Part shown: in pieces, positions 52,536-60,475 of the stretch | How positions within the stretch are numbered: position 1 is the first letter of the stretch | Layout: each line of letters begins with the position of its first letter | Source of the DNA: an uncultured Sphingomonas sp. | GTDB taxonomy: Bacteria; Pseudomonadota; Alphaproteobacteria; Sphingomonadales; Sphingomonadaceae | Reading direction: 5' to 3' | Length of the DNA: 64,000 bases | NCBI RefSeq assembly: GCF_937871615.1 | Contig: NZ_CALMPA010000023.1 | Span: forward strand, 124,001 to 188,000 | The notes under the pieces: generated by a model | Told to the model about the DNA's origin: nothing | Seen by the model: only the letters and a program-made list of their open reading frames with translations | Databases searched by the model: none | Program-made: the position numbers and the translations under genes

Positions 52536-53805
52536 ACAGCGCTATGCGGAGGCGTATGTATGGTCTTGGTTGCCGGGACAGACGCAGCCTGTGGTCGCGG
52601 GTCGCCTCGCCCGCGAGGGCAGCAACTTCCTGTTTAACTACGGCCGCAGCTATCTCGCCCGCGAAGACGCGATCTCGCTCTACGAGCCAGAGCTTCCCTT
52701 GCGTGCGGGCGTCCTGCCGCTCCCGGCGGGACTGTCGATGCCCAATTGCCTGCGTGATGCCGCGCCGGATGCCTGGGGCCGCCGCGTCATCATCAATCGA
52801 CGGTTGGGAGCAAAGGCCGGCGCAGCCGACACAGCCGATCTCGATGAACTCACCTACCTGCTGGAATCAGGGTCCGACAGGGTTGGTGCGCTCGACTTCC
52901 AGATATCGGCCTCGAAATATGTGCCGCGCTCTGCATCCGCCGCGCCGCTGGGGGAATTGCTGAACGCCGCGCGGCTGGTGGAAGAAGGTGTCCCGCTGAC
53001 GCCGGAACTGGACGCCGCCCTGCTGCACGGCAGCTCGATCGGCGGCGCTCGGCCGAAGGCTCTGATCGATGACGGCGACGAGAAGTACATCGCCAAATTC
53101 TCTTCGCAGACCGACGTCTACAGCGTCGTAAAGGCGGAGTTCATCGCGATGCGGTTGGCGGCGCTGGTCGGCCTCGATGCGGCGCCCGTCAGGCTGGCGC
53201 ATGTGGCGGGCAAGGACGTGTTGCTGATCCGGCGCTTCGATCGCAGGAAAATTGACGCCAGCTGGGAGCGCTTCGCGATGGTCTCAGCTCTCACTCTTCT
53301 CGGCCTCGACGAGATGATGGCGCGCTATGCCAGCTATCAGGAGCTAGCGACGATCATCCGGCATCGTTTCACCGATCCCAAGCCAACATTGCGGGAGCTG
53401 TTCTCCCGCCTCGTGTTCAACATCCTGTGCGGCAATACCGATGACCATGCACGCAATCATGCTGCGTTCTGGAACGGCAGTGCGCTGTCGCTGACACCGG
53501 CCTACGATATCTGTCCGCAAGGCCGCACCGGTCGAGAAGCCAGCCAGGCCATGTTGATCGACGGCGACCGGCGCTTCAGCCAGATCGCGGTATGCCTGGA
53601 TGCCGCGCCGAGCTTCATTTTGTCTCGCGACGAAGCGACCGCGATCGCTGCGGCGCAGATCTCGACCATCAAGGAGCAATGGCAGGCGGTGTGCGACGAG
53701 GCCACATTGAGCGTCGTCGACAGAGAATTGTTCTGGCGACGACAATTCCTAAATCCCTTCGCTTTCGATGGCGCGCCCGAAACTCTGAGCAACCTTGCTC
53801 GCTAA
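52525..53805 (+). CDS. hipA-like: HipA-like serine/threonine kinase toxin
   Basis: This is a 426-residue full-length HipA. The N-terminal couple_hipA segment covers residues 1-105 (SFLFNYGRSYLA-like pattern, LRDAAPDAWGRRVI). The kinase core has the Gly/Ser-rich ATP loop HGSSIGGARPKALI near residue 170 and an ATP-binding Lys in KYIAKFSS. The catalytic loop is ILCGNTDDHARNHAAF near residue 310 and the metal Asp lies in LTPAYDICP. E. coli HipA phosphorylates GltX, arresting growth; the target here is unknown. It may stabilise the element or act as an abortive defence. Confidence 0.93.
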   Translation: MTSEQRYAEAYVWSWLPGQTQPVVAGRLAREGSNFLFNYGRSYLAREDAISLYEPELPLRAGVLPLPAGLSMPNCLRDAAPDAWGRRVIINRRLGAKAGAADTADLDELTYLLESGSDRVGALDFQISASKYVPRSASAAPLGELLNAARLVEEGVPLTPELDAALLHGSSIGGARPKALIDDGDEKYIAKFSSQTDVYSVVKAEFIAMRLAALVGLDAAPVRLAHVAGKDVLLIRRFDRRKIDASWERFAMVSALTLLGLDEMMARYASYQELATIIRHRFTDPKPTLRELFSRLVFNILCGNTDDHARNHAAFWNGSALSLTPAYDICPQGRTGREASQAMLIDGDRRFSQIAVCLDAAPSFILSRDEATAIAAAQISTIKEQWQAVCDEATLSVVDRELFWRRQFLNPFAFDGAPETLSNLAR

Positions 53806-53811
53806 GCATTG

Positions 53812-54120
53812 CTAGAGCGTGACGTCCCCTTCGATCTCCGCGTCAAGGTCGACTTCCATGCGTTGCGTCAGCACCGTCGCCCGATCTAGCAAAGCAGCGG
53901 GCATAGCGACGACGGACTGCTCGGAACGTTGGACGAAGTCCTCATCAAGACGTGTGAGAACTTGCTCCTCGAACGAAAGGGGTTCGGCGGGCGTCCTATC
54001 TCGGGTCTGCTCAAGCGCGTCGATGTCCTCGTTGGTCAGGCCGATGCGGCGGCTCTGTTCGGCCAGCATGCTGCCAAGGCGCTGGCGGGTTTCAGAGCGA
54101 GAGTGTCGATCCTGAGTCAT
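53812..54120 (-). CDS. Unknown small protein coupled to the integrase
   Basis: This is a 102-residue acidic protein, helical by composition (TRQRLGSMLAEQSRRIGLTNEDIDALEQTRDRT), with no recognisable domain. Its ATG overlaps the integrase stop by four bases (ATGA), so the two are co-translated. A role in excision control or an antitoxin-like function would fit the position, but nothing in the sequence proves it. It ends 6 bp from the convergent hipA stop. Confidence 0.6.
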   Translation of the reverse strand: MTQDRHSRSETRQRLGSMLAEQSRRIGLTNEDIDALEQTRDRTPAEPLSFEEQVLTRLDEDFVQRSEQSVVAMPAALLDRATVLTQRMEVDLDAEIEGDVTL

Positions 54121-55475
54121 GCCGCCAAATCCTCCTCAGCTATCAGACCATCTTCTGGTGTGCTGCTCATCTTCTTTAAGAACCGAGCTAACGTAGCCTT
54201 CCTGGCGCCACGGTCGAGCGCATAGGACGTCTGCTTAAATTCTACGCCATCAAGAAGCCCTTCAATATATCCAGAGATCGTATCGGCCGCCATGATCAAC
54301 GCCGCGTCCAAGGTATGAATATATTTGCTTGTGACGGTGCCCCGAGAGTGCCCGATCAACGCTGCGATCGTGGTCTCCGTAAAGCCCAGGTCATTAGCCA
54401 GGCTCGCAAAACTATGACGAAGGACATGCGGCGTGACATCTGCCAAGGTCGTACTCTGGAAAATCTTCTCCCAATGATTGGGAAAGCTGCCGAACGCGTT
54501 GTCCTCCGCACCACCTGGGAAAACATAGGTCCTTGAGATCTCCGAGTTCCGCTCTTCCAGGTACTCCACCACGGACAGACCAATCGGACGGACGGATGCT
54601 CCCTCCTTGCTGTCAGCGAGGCGCAAACAGCTTGACTCAATGTCGACATCTTCCCAGCGAAGCGCCACCATCTCAGATCGACGACATCCAGTGAGCGCGA
54701 GTTGCCGAATGATATCCACGGTCATCCGGTACTTGTCGTTCTTGCTTGCCGCCTGGAGGATAGAGCCGAGCTCTCGATACTCGGCGTCACCGAGGCGTCG
54801 GGTTCGTACGTTATCTTTTGGCCGTCGAACCCCGTGCGCGGGATTTGTTTCTATGATTCCCGCCTCGATAGCATAGGTCAGTATACCGCTGAGAAGTCCA
54901 ACGGTACGCGAGGCAGCTCCCGCACCGCCTCGCACGATGGATTTGCCCCGCAGCTTTCCTGTCTTGAAGCTGCAATTGGTTTTGCCAGCGATCACATCTT
55001 TCAAGACCTTATTGATATCCGCTTTGGTGAGGTCCTTCACCCGTCGCGTCCCGACCAGCGGGATGATGTGACGGTGGATTCGACCGATGTCGCTGAGGAC
55101 GGTTGTCGGCTTCTTCGGTCGTCCGCCTTTTCCCATGATCAAGCCGGCGTTCAGGTCCTCGAGATAGAGTTCGCACAGCTCCTTAATCGTGATTGCTTTG
55201 TGATTAAGCTGCCGCTGGTCCGACGGATCTTCACCGCCCGCTATCTTGCCGAAGAGGACCCTCGCCTCCTGTCGTGCAAGCTCCGGCGTCCAGAATCCGT
55301 GTAGCCCGATCGTGAATCGGCGGGAGCGGCCGGCGAACCTGTAATGAATGACGTAGCTACGCTTGCCTGAGGTATAGACCCGAAGCCCCAGACCAGGCAG
55401 TTCGTCGTCCCAGATGAAGTAATCTTTCTCCCGCGCTTTGGCGGAATCCGCAGTACGTTTTGTAAGTTTTGGCAT
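54117..55475 (-). CDS. int: Tyrosine integrase of the element (P4-like)
   Basis: This is a 452-residue site-specific recombinase. The N-terminal DUF4102-type arm-binding domain covers residues 1-90 (DYFIWDDELPGLGLRVY). The core-binding region follows, and the catalytic domain has Arg265 (TGCRRSEMV), His350-x-x-Arg353 (HVLRHSFAS), His376 (IGHSRGT) and the nucleophile Tyr385 (SKYIHT). All catalytic residues are present, so it should be active. Its N-terminus faces the right junction, with 165 bp between the start and the attR core. P4-type integrases favour tRNA genes. Confidence 0.96.
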   Translation of the reverse strand: MPKLTKRTADSAKAREKDYFIWDDELPGLGLRVYTSGKRSYVIHYRFAGRSRRFTIGLHGFWTPELARQEARVLFGKIAGGEDPSDQRQLNHKAITIKELCELYLEDLNAGLIMGKGGRPKKPTTVLSDIGRIHRHIIPLVGTRRVKDLTKADINKVLKDVIAGKTNCSFKTGKLRGKSIVRGGAGAASRTVGLLSGILTYAIEAGIIETNPAHGVRRPKDNVRTRRLGDAEYRELGSILQAASKNDKYRMTVDIIRQLALTGCRRSEMVALRWEDVDIESSCLRLADSKEGASVRPIGLSVVEYLEERNSEISRTYVFPGGAEDNAFGSFPNHWEKIFQSTTLADVTPHVLRHSFASLANDLGFTETTIAALIGHSRGTVTSKYIHTLDAALIMAADTISGYIEGLLDGVEFKQTSYALDRGARKATLARFLKKMSSTPEDGLIAEEDLAA

Positions 55476-55640
55476 GTGTTGTGACCGGCCTTTTCCTTGG
55501 CGAACGCGCCAAGGAAGCGCCGGGAACGAGGAGCGACAAAGCGCACCTCACTGGTCTGATCTGCTTGGCGAGATTCGTGTTTAGTTTCAGCGTATTGCAC
55601 GGGGCAGCGCGGTTGCGCTAACCTATGGCGCTGACCATAT

Positions 55641-55687
55641 CCCTCCGAAGGTGGAGGCCACACGTTCGAATCGTGTCGGGCGCGCCA
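55641..55687 (+). pseudogene. Orphan 3' half of tRNA-Arg(CCG), right attachment junction (attR)
   Basis: It starts with the core CCCTCCGAAGG and continues through a variable loop, a T-arm (ACACG-TTCGAAT-CGTGT), the acceptor 3' strand CGGGCGC and GCCA. Upstream bases (CTGACCATAT) are not tRNA. With the 5' half at 41722 it would give a tRNA-Arg(CCG) with one acceptor mismatch (A-C at the third pair) and wobble pairs in the anticodon stem, as expected for halves decaying after disruption. Confidence 0.85.
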
Positions 55688-56098
55688 ACATCCTGATCGC
55701 AGCGATAGCGGCCAGCGGCGGCCAGATGCGGAATTTGCGTAGCGTTCGTTGCAGAATTCGCTACGTCGCCCCTCCGTCCAACGTCGGTTTGTGGGCAGAG
55801 TCCCGACGTTTCGACGAAGCAACTCGCCGCCGCCATAACCCGGTGTTTAAGAGCGGATTTTTTTGACTTCCTGAACACGAAACTCTGGCCGCTATTAGAA
55901 TGCCGACCTTCGGGAGATCGAACGAAAAATCGGACTTTCGTTCACGTTGGCTCCGCCGCGAAACCGGTCGTTCATTCAGGAAGAGGCTCCGATCGGAATG
56001 GGCTAAGGCGGCGCGGTGCTCATCCGCGAAACATATTGATAGCTGGATCGTGCGCCGGCCCGCCGGGGGGCATAGACGGGCCGGCGCCTGCGGCTGGC
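55688..56098. other. Gene-free stretch right of the element, with terminator
   Basis: No protein-like frame is seen in these 411 bp. It contains a CGTAGCG...CGCTACG hairpin near 55736-55772. At 56052-56087 there is an 11-bp GC-rich inverted repeat (GCGCCGGCCCG / CGGGCCGGCGC) that follows the ferritin-like gene on the minus strand and is a likely terminator, although without a T-run. Confidence 0.55.
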
Positions 56099-56578
56099 TC
56101 AGCGACGGGGGAGCTTTGCCAGGGCAGCCTTGTAAGCGGCGTAATGCGTGCCCTCGTCGACCGCGATCTGGCGGAACATCTGCGCCACCTTGGTGTCGCC
56201 GGCCGCCTCCGCCTCCTTGGCGAAATTCACGTACATCGTGACATTCTCGTAGTGCTCGCCCTTCATGGCGTCCTCGAGGTTCACGCTATTGGTGCTGCCG
56301 AGCCGCAACGCCTGCGCTTCGCGATCGAAATGCTCGTTGGCCTCGACGTTGGCCGACGCGCGGAAGAGCTTGGCGAGTTCGGGCTTGCCCGCCGCCTGCG
56401 CCTGCTCGGCATACCGCAGATACTTCAGGTTGGCATAGGCCTCCCCGTGCATTGCGGCTTCGAGGTTCGCTCGCGTGCTGGCGGCCAGCGGACGGGTCGG
56501 CGCCGACGGCGCGGCGGTCACGCTGACGGCGAAAATGGTCGCGGCACTAGCGGCGGCGACGATCAAGGACTTTATCAT
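56099..56578 (-). CDS. Exported ferritin-like (rubrerythrin-type) protein
   Basis: This is a 159-residue periplasmic di-iron four-helix bundle. The signal peptide covers residues 1-23 (AATIFAVSVTAAPS). Iron ligands typical of rubrerythrin are seen: Glu in HGEAYANLKYL, ExxH in VEANEHFDREA, Glu in KGEHYENVTMY and ExxH in VDEGTHYAAY. Such proteins reduce peroxide or store iron. No rubredoxin domain is fused. A tandem GTCAGG box 54 bp upstream of the ATG links it to the adjoining two-component system. Confidence 0.9.
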   Translation of the reverse strand: MIKSLIVAAASAATIFAVSVTAAPSAPTRPLAASTRANLEAAMHGEAYANLKYLRYAEQAQAAGKPELAKLFRASANVEANEHFDREAQALRLGSTNSVNLEDAMKGEHYENVTMYVNFAKEAEAAGDTKVAQMFRQIAVDEGTHYAAYKAALAKLPRR

Positions 56579-56631
56579 GGTCAGTTCTCCATTGCCGCCG
56601 GAAATGCGGCTGCCCCGCTATCGACCCGGGT

Positions 56632-56648
56632 CCTGACGGCGACCTGAC
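56632..56648 (-). promoter_or_regulatory. Tandem GTCAGG-N5-GTCAGG box upstream of the ferritin-like gene
   Basis: On the minus strand the sequence reads GTCAGG-TCGCC-GTCAGG, an 11-bp direct repeat typical of OmpR/PhoB-family sites. Its near edge is 54 bp from the ferritin ATG. The same box recurs at 56697-56713 and 59685-59701. Confidence 0.7.
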
Positions 56649-56696
56649 AGGCTGACAGAAACGCATTTTCAAGACGTCGGAAAAACTCGCTGCGCC

Positions 56697-56713
56697 GTCA
56701 GGTTTCGGTCAGG
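56697..56713 (+). promoter_or_regulatory. Tandem GTCAGG-N5-GTCAGG box upstream of the PepSY gene
   Basis: The sequence is GTCAGG-TTTCG-GTCAGG with an 11-bp period, ending 57 bp before the PepSY ATG. Together with the minus-strand copy at 56632 it makes the 192-bp divergent region a two-way control point for the two-component regulator encoded at 57638-58324. Confidence 0.7.
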
Positions 56714-56770
56714 CGCTCCTGCGATCTCCGGGCCATCGAGGCTATCCCGCCTCTGACAGGAGTTCGTTCG

Positions 56771-57052
56771 ATGATCCGATTTGCCCCCCTGAAGGTTGCA
56801 GCCTTTCTCGCCGCCGTTGCAGCCGCGCCGATGGCGATGGCGTCACCCGTCTGCACGAAGGCACCCCAGGCCAAATGGATGACACCGGCACAGATGAAAG
56901 GCCGCGTCGCCAAGATGGGCTATCGCGACGTCAAGGTCTTCCAGGTGTCCGGCAGCTGTTACGAGATCTACGCCCACACCAAGGACGGCAAGCGCGCCGA
57001 GGTCTATTTTAACCCGGTGAACGGTGCGGTCGTTCAGAACAACGTCGATTGA
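56771..57052 (+). CDS. PepSY domain protein
   Basis: This 93-residue exported protein has a signal peptide at residues 1-24 (AAVAAAPMAMAS). The remaining single PepSY domain reads RVAKMGYRDVKVFQVSGSCYEIYAHTKDGKRAEVYFNPVNGAVV. Two cysteines (residues 27 and about 63) may form a disulfide. PepSY proteins are often regulated by, and encoded beside, a b-type cytochrome and an OmpR-family two-component system, exactly as here. The stop is 2 bp before the cytochrome ATG. Confidence 0.9.
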   Translation: MIRFAPLKVAAFLAAVAAAPMAMASPVCTKAPQAKWMTPAQMKGRVAKMGYRDVKVFQVSGSCYEIYAHTKDGKRAEVYFNPVNGAVVQNNVD

Positions 57053-57054
57053 CG

Positions 57055-57657
57055 ATGGACCACGTCGCTCCAGCGGCTCCTTCCCAAGACCCTGCTCGCA
57101 GCCGCGGCAGGGTCAAGGTCTGGGACCCGATCGTCCGCCTCTTCCACTGGACCGTGGCCGGAGGCGTCATCGCCAACCTGACGTTCCTGAAGCACGAGGA
57201 AACGCCGCATATCTATGTCGGCTACGCAGTCGTCACGGCGCTGGCGATCCGGCTGATCTGGGGCGTCATCGGCCGGCGTCACGCCCGGTTCGCCAGCTTC
57301 GTGCCCAGCCCGTTCGAGTTGCTGCGCTATTTCCGCGCGATGGCCGCCCGGCGCGAGCCGCGCTACATCGGGCACAACCCGGCCGGAGGTGCGATGATCG
57401 TCGTCCTTCTTGTCCTGCTGGCGACGGTGGGTACCAGCGGATGGATGATGGGGCTCGACCGGTTCTGGGGTGTAGGCTGGGTGGAGACGTTGCACGAAAC
57501 CGCTGCCAATGTTCTGATCGGCGCGGTGGCGTTGCATGTCATCGGCGCGATCGTTGAAAGCGTGCGGCACCGCGAAAACCTGCCGCTGGCGATGGTCACC
57601 GGCTACAAACGCGCACCAACGGGGACCGACATCGACCATGCGCCTGCTCCTGATTGA
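57055..57657 (+). CDS. Cytochrome b561-like (Ni/Fe-hydrogenase b-type) membrane protein
   Basis: This is a 200-residue inner-membrane di-haem cytochrome with four helices. Haem-ligand histidines are in IVRLFHWTVAGG near residue 30, in the GHNPAGGAMIV area after helix 2, and in VALHVIGAIVESVRHREN near residue 165. The VWDPIVRLFHW opening is the hallmark of the family. It probably passes electrons between quinones and a periplasmic partner. The ATG at 57055 is the plausible start. Its 3' end overlaps the response regulator gene by 20 bp. Confidence 0.9.
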   Translation: MDHVAPAAPSQDPARSRGRVKVWDPIVRLFHWTVAGGVIANLTFLKHEETPHIYVGYAVVTALAIRLIWGVIGRRHARFASFVPSPFELLRYFRAMAARREPRYIGHNPAGGAMIVVLLVLLATVGTSGWMMGLDRFWGVGWVETLHETAANVLIGAVALHVIGAIVESVRHRENLPLAMVTGYKRAPTGTDIDHAPAPD

Positions 57658-58324
57658 GGACAACGCCCGGCTCGGCAGCCTCGTTCGCGAGGGTCTGATC
57701 CCCCAGGGTTTTGCGGTCGATTGGGTCGAGACCGTCGAGGACGCCGATCTGGCGATGAAGGTGGCGACATATGATCTGCTGCTGGTCGACCTCGGTCTGC
57801 CCGACGGAGACGGCCTGGACATCGTCCGCCGCTCCCGCCGAGACAAGAATGCGACGCCGATCCTTGTCCTGACCGCGCGGAGCGGCCTCGACGATCGCGT
57901 CACCGGACTGGACGCGGGCGCCGACGACTATCTGGTGAAACCGTTCCAGATCCCGGAACTCGCGGCGCGGTGCCGTGCCCTGCTGCGACGGCCCGGGGCG
58001 TCGCTCGGCACCCAGCTCGCCGCGGGCAACGTCGTGCTCGATTGTGCCTCGCGGTCGGCCGAGGTGGGCGGCGCAGCGATCGACGCGACGCCGCGGGAGA
58101 TCAACCTGCTCGAGGTTCTGCTCCGCCGCGCCGGACACGTCGTCGCCAAGCCGGCGCTTGAGAACACGCTTTATGCGATGGATGCCGAGGTGACGCCCAA
58201 CGCGTTGGAAGCAGCGGTATCGCGGCTGCGCAAGCGCCTGACGGCCGCCGGGGCGGACGTGCAGGTCCGCACCGTGCACGGCGTCGGCTATGCACTGTTC
58301 GCGCCGAGCGTATCCCGTGAGTAG
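57638..58324 (+). CDS. OmpR-family response regulator (QseB/PmrA-like)
   Basis: This is a 228-residue response regulator. The receiver domain has the acidic pocket IEDN (residues 6-9), the phospho-acceptor Asp51 in LLLVDLGLPDGDG, a Thr in LVLTAR and Lys in DDYLVKPF. The C-terminal winged helix (about residues 125-222) includes ATPREINLLEVLLRR and NALEAAVSRLRKRL. It overlaps the upstream cytochrome gene and the downstream kinase gene. It is the likely reader of the GTCAGG direct repeats in front of the ferritin, PepSY and second cytochrome genes. Confidence 0.95.
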   Translation: MRLLLIEDNARLGSLVREGLIPQGFAVDWVETVEDADLAMKVATYDLLLVDLGLPDGDGLDIVRRSRRDKNATPILVLTARSGLDDRVTGLDAGADDYLVKPFQIPELAARCRALLRRPGASLGTQLAAGNVVLDCASRSAEVGGAAIDATPREINLLEVLLRRAGHVVAKPALENTLYAMDAEVTPNALEAAVSRLRKRLTAAGADVQVRTVHGVGYALFAPSVSRE

Positions 58325-59651
58325 GACGGGCACCGTCCGGCCGGGGCGACGGCCCCCTACGCTGTTCCGACAGATCGCGGCGCGTCTGGCGGCGTTCACG
58401 CTGCTGTTCGCAGCGCTCGACGTCGGGATCGTCGTGTTCACCTACAGTCGCCAGCCCGAATCGCTCGCGCAGGAACTGCTGACGCTTGAAGCGGCAAAGG
58501 CTCAGGCAGGCGGCGTGCTGTCACCCGACCTGCTGGCCGGACCGCCGGGGGCCGAATCCTGGTCCGCGCGCTATGTCGAACCGGGATCGCCCGAACTCCG
58601 GCGGGTAGGGGAAACCGGGATCGACGGCGCTTCGACCCTGGTCGACTGGACGCGGCGCGAACAGGTTCCTGGCGGCTATCGGATATCGGGCGTTCGCGCG
58701 ATCGATCGCGGCAACGAGCGGCGATGGCTGGCGATGCAGTTCGAGGGCGACGGCATCCGCCCCTATGTGCCGGTGATCGTGAACGAAATCATCCAGCACG
58801 TAATGCTGCCGCTGATCCCGCTGTCGCTGTTGCTGTTGCTGTTCAACGCCTTCGCCGTCCGCCGCGTGCTCCAACCGCTTCGCCATGCCGAGCGCGAAGT
58901 GGACGCGCTGAAACCCGACAACACCCTGCTTCGCCTTTCCGAGCCGAGTGAGCCGCGAGAGGTCAATACGCTCGTCAGTGCCGTCAATCGGGCGCTCGGC
59001 CGGCTCGATGCAGCGATGGCGACCCTGCGGGAGTTCACCGCCAACGCCGCGCATGAGCTGCGCACGCCGTTGTCGATCATGCAACTATCGCTCGACCGGC
59101 TCCCCGCAGGCAGGCAGCGGGACGAACTGCGAGCCGATGCGCGACACCTGACCCGCCTTGTCGAACAGATGCTCGATCTCGCCCAGGCCGACGCGCTGGC
59201 CGTGGATGGCCACGTGGCCGTCGATCTCGCCGACATCGGCCGAGACGTCGTGGCCGCGATGGCGCCCAAGGTGTTCGCCGCGCAGCGTGATCTCCGCTTC
59301 GAGAGCTTCGGGGACACCGCGGCGATGGGGCACCCCGAAGCGATCTTTCGCATCTATCGCAACCTGATCGACAACGCGCTGTCACACGCGCCCGGCGTCA
59401 CGCCCATCGACGTGACCGCGGGACCCGGCCCACAGCTGGCAGTCCGTGATTACGGGCCGGGGATCGCGGAGGTCGACCTTCCTCACGTCTTCGACCGCTT
59501 CTGGCGCAAGGATCGCCGCAGCTCTGACGGAGCGGGACTTGGGCTCGGCATCGTTCAGCGGCTGGCTGAGGCGCATGGCGGAACGGTCACCGTCGAAAAC
59601 GCGGCGGGTGGTGGTGCTCTGTTTCGCGTCCAGCTCAATCTCGCGCCCTGA
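58317..59651 (+). CDS. Sensor histidine kinase of the OmpR/EnvZ type
   Basis: This is a 444-residue membrane sensor. The first helix is at about residues 20-42 (LAAFTLLFAALDVGIVVFTY), a periplasmic domain of about 110 residues follows, and the second helix is at about residues 160-178 (MLPLIPLSLLLLLFNAFAV). Then come the dimerisation/phosphoacceptor box NAAHELRTPLSIM and the ATPase motifs NLIDNALSHAPG, DYGPGIAE and GAGLGLGIVQRLAEAHGG. The GTG at 58317 overlaps the regulator stop. The small sensor domain may detect metals, redox or envelope stress; the ligand is unknown. Confidence 0.93.
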   Translation: MSRTGTVRPGRRPPTLFRQIAARLAAFTLLFAALDVGIVVFTYSRQPESLAQELLTLEAAKAQAGGVLSPDLLAGPPGAESWSARYVEPGSPELRRVGETGIDGASTLVDWTRREQVPGGYRISGVRAIDRGNERRWLAMQFEGDGIRPYVPVIVNEIIQHVMLPLIPLSLLLLLFNAFAVRRVLQPLRHAEREVDALKPDNTLLRLSEPSEPREVNTLVSAVNRALGRLDAAMATLREFTANAAHELRTPLSIMQLSLDRLPAGRQRDELRADARHLTRLVEQMLDLAQADALAVDGHVAVDLADIGRDVVAAMAPKVFAAQRDLRFESFGDTAAMGHPEAIFRIYRNLIDNALSHAPGVTPIDVTAGPGPQLAVRDYGPGIAEVDLPHVFDRFWRKDRRSSDGAGLGLGIVQRLAEAHGGTVTVENAAGGGALFRVQLNLAP

Positions 59652-59684
59652 TTCTGAGACGCACCGATCTGCCTGCGCCGACCC

Positions 59685-59701
59685 GTCAGGCATTCGTCAG
59701 G
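59685..59701 (+). promoter_or_regulatory. Tandem GTCAGG-N5-GTCAGG box upstream of the second cytochrome gene
   Basis: The sequence is GTCAGG-CATTC-GTCAGG, the third occurrence of the 11-bp direct repeat, ending 36 bp before the cytochrome ATG at 59738. It lies in the 86-bp gap after the kinase gene, indicating a promoter here even though the genes are close. Confidence 0.7.
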
Positions 59702-59737
59702 ACTGAGGTGCAGTGACGTCTCGGGAAGGAGACGATC

Positions 59738-60445
59738 ATGGACAACACCGCAGCAGCGACGCCTACGACCTCGAGAACGATACGAGTTTGGGACCTTCCA
59801 ATCCGCATCTTCCACTGGTTGCTTGTAGCGACAGTCCTCGTCGCCTTTTTGTCGGCCGAGGAAGAAAGTGCGCTCGCATCATGGCACGTCACGGCGGGCT
59901 GGGTCGCCGCCATCCTCATCGTGTTCCGGGTCGTCTGGGGTTTTGTGGGCGGTGAGCACGCGCGCTTCGCTCAATTTCTCAAACCTTGGCAAATCGGACA
60001 TCATCTGACGTCGCTGACCTCATCTGTTCGACATCGATCGGTCGGCCACAACCCGCTGGGTGGGATCGCAGTCATTGCTCTGCTCACGGTCGTAGCATCA
60101 GTCATATATTCCGGGGTACGGACAAACGGCGACGCTGGCGAAGGGCTGCATGAAGCGTTTGCCAACGCCTTGCTCGCGTTGGTCGCGGTGCACGTGTTCG
60201 CCGTGATTGCGATGTCGATGCTGACGCGGGAGAACCTCATCACTGCGTTCATCACTGGCCGGAAGCGCGCCGACCTGCACCCCGACGTTGCCGACGCGCA
60301 TCCGCCGATGCCATTGGCTGTGCCTGTGGCAGGTATTGCGGTCGGCCTCGCTGCCTATTCCATCATGGCGGCGGATCCTGCGGCATATACACCGGGCGTT
60401 CGCGCCGAAGCTGGCGAGGGCTTCGATCGTGGCGATCGTGATTAA
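59738..60445 (+). CDS. Second cytochrome b561-like membrane protein
   Basis: This is a 235-residue paralogue of the cytochrome at 57055. VWDLPIRIFHWLLVATV and HVTAGWVAAILIVFRVVWGF give the first haem-ligand pairs, VGHNPLGG recurs, and VAVHVFAVIAMSML is the fourth-helix ligand region. A C-terminal extension (residues 185-235) has an extra hydrophobic segment (VPVAGIAVGLAAYSIM) and may face the periplasm. GGAAGGAG precedes the ATG. The gene is probably controlled by the box at 59685-59701 and is followed 30 bp later by the VIT-type transporter. Confidence 0.88.
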   Translation: MDNTAAATPTTSRTIRVWDLPIRIFHWLLVATVLVAFLSAEEESALASWHVTAGWVAAILIVFRVVWGFVGGEHARFAQFLKPWQIGHHLTSLTSSVRHRSVGHNPLGGIAVIALLTVVASVIYSGVRTNGDAGEGLHEAFANALLALVAVHVFAVIAMSMLTRENLITAFITGRKRADLHPDVADAHPPMPLAVPVAGIAVGLAAYSIMAADPAAYTPGVRAEAGEGFDRGDRD

Positions 60446-60475
60446 CCCAAAAGCCGATCGAAGAGGAAACGCACG

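Noticed and set aside
53812-54120. Calling the integrase-linked small gene an antitoxin or excisionase
   Set aside because: Neither an HTH nor an antitoxin fold can be recognised; left as unknown.
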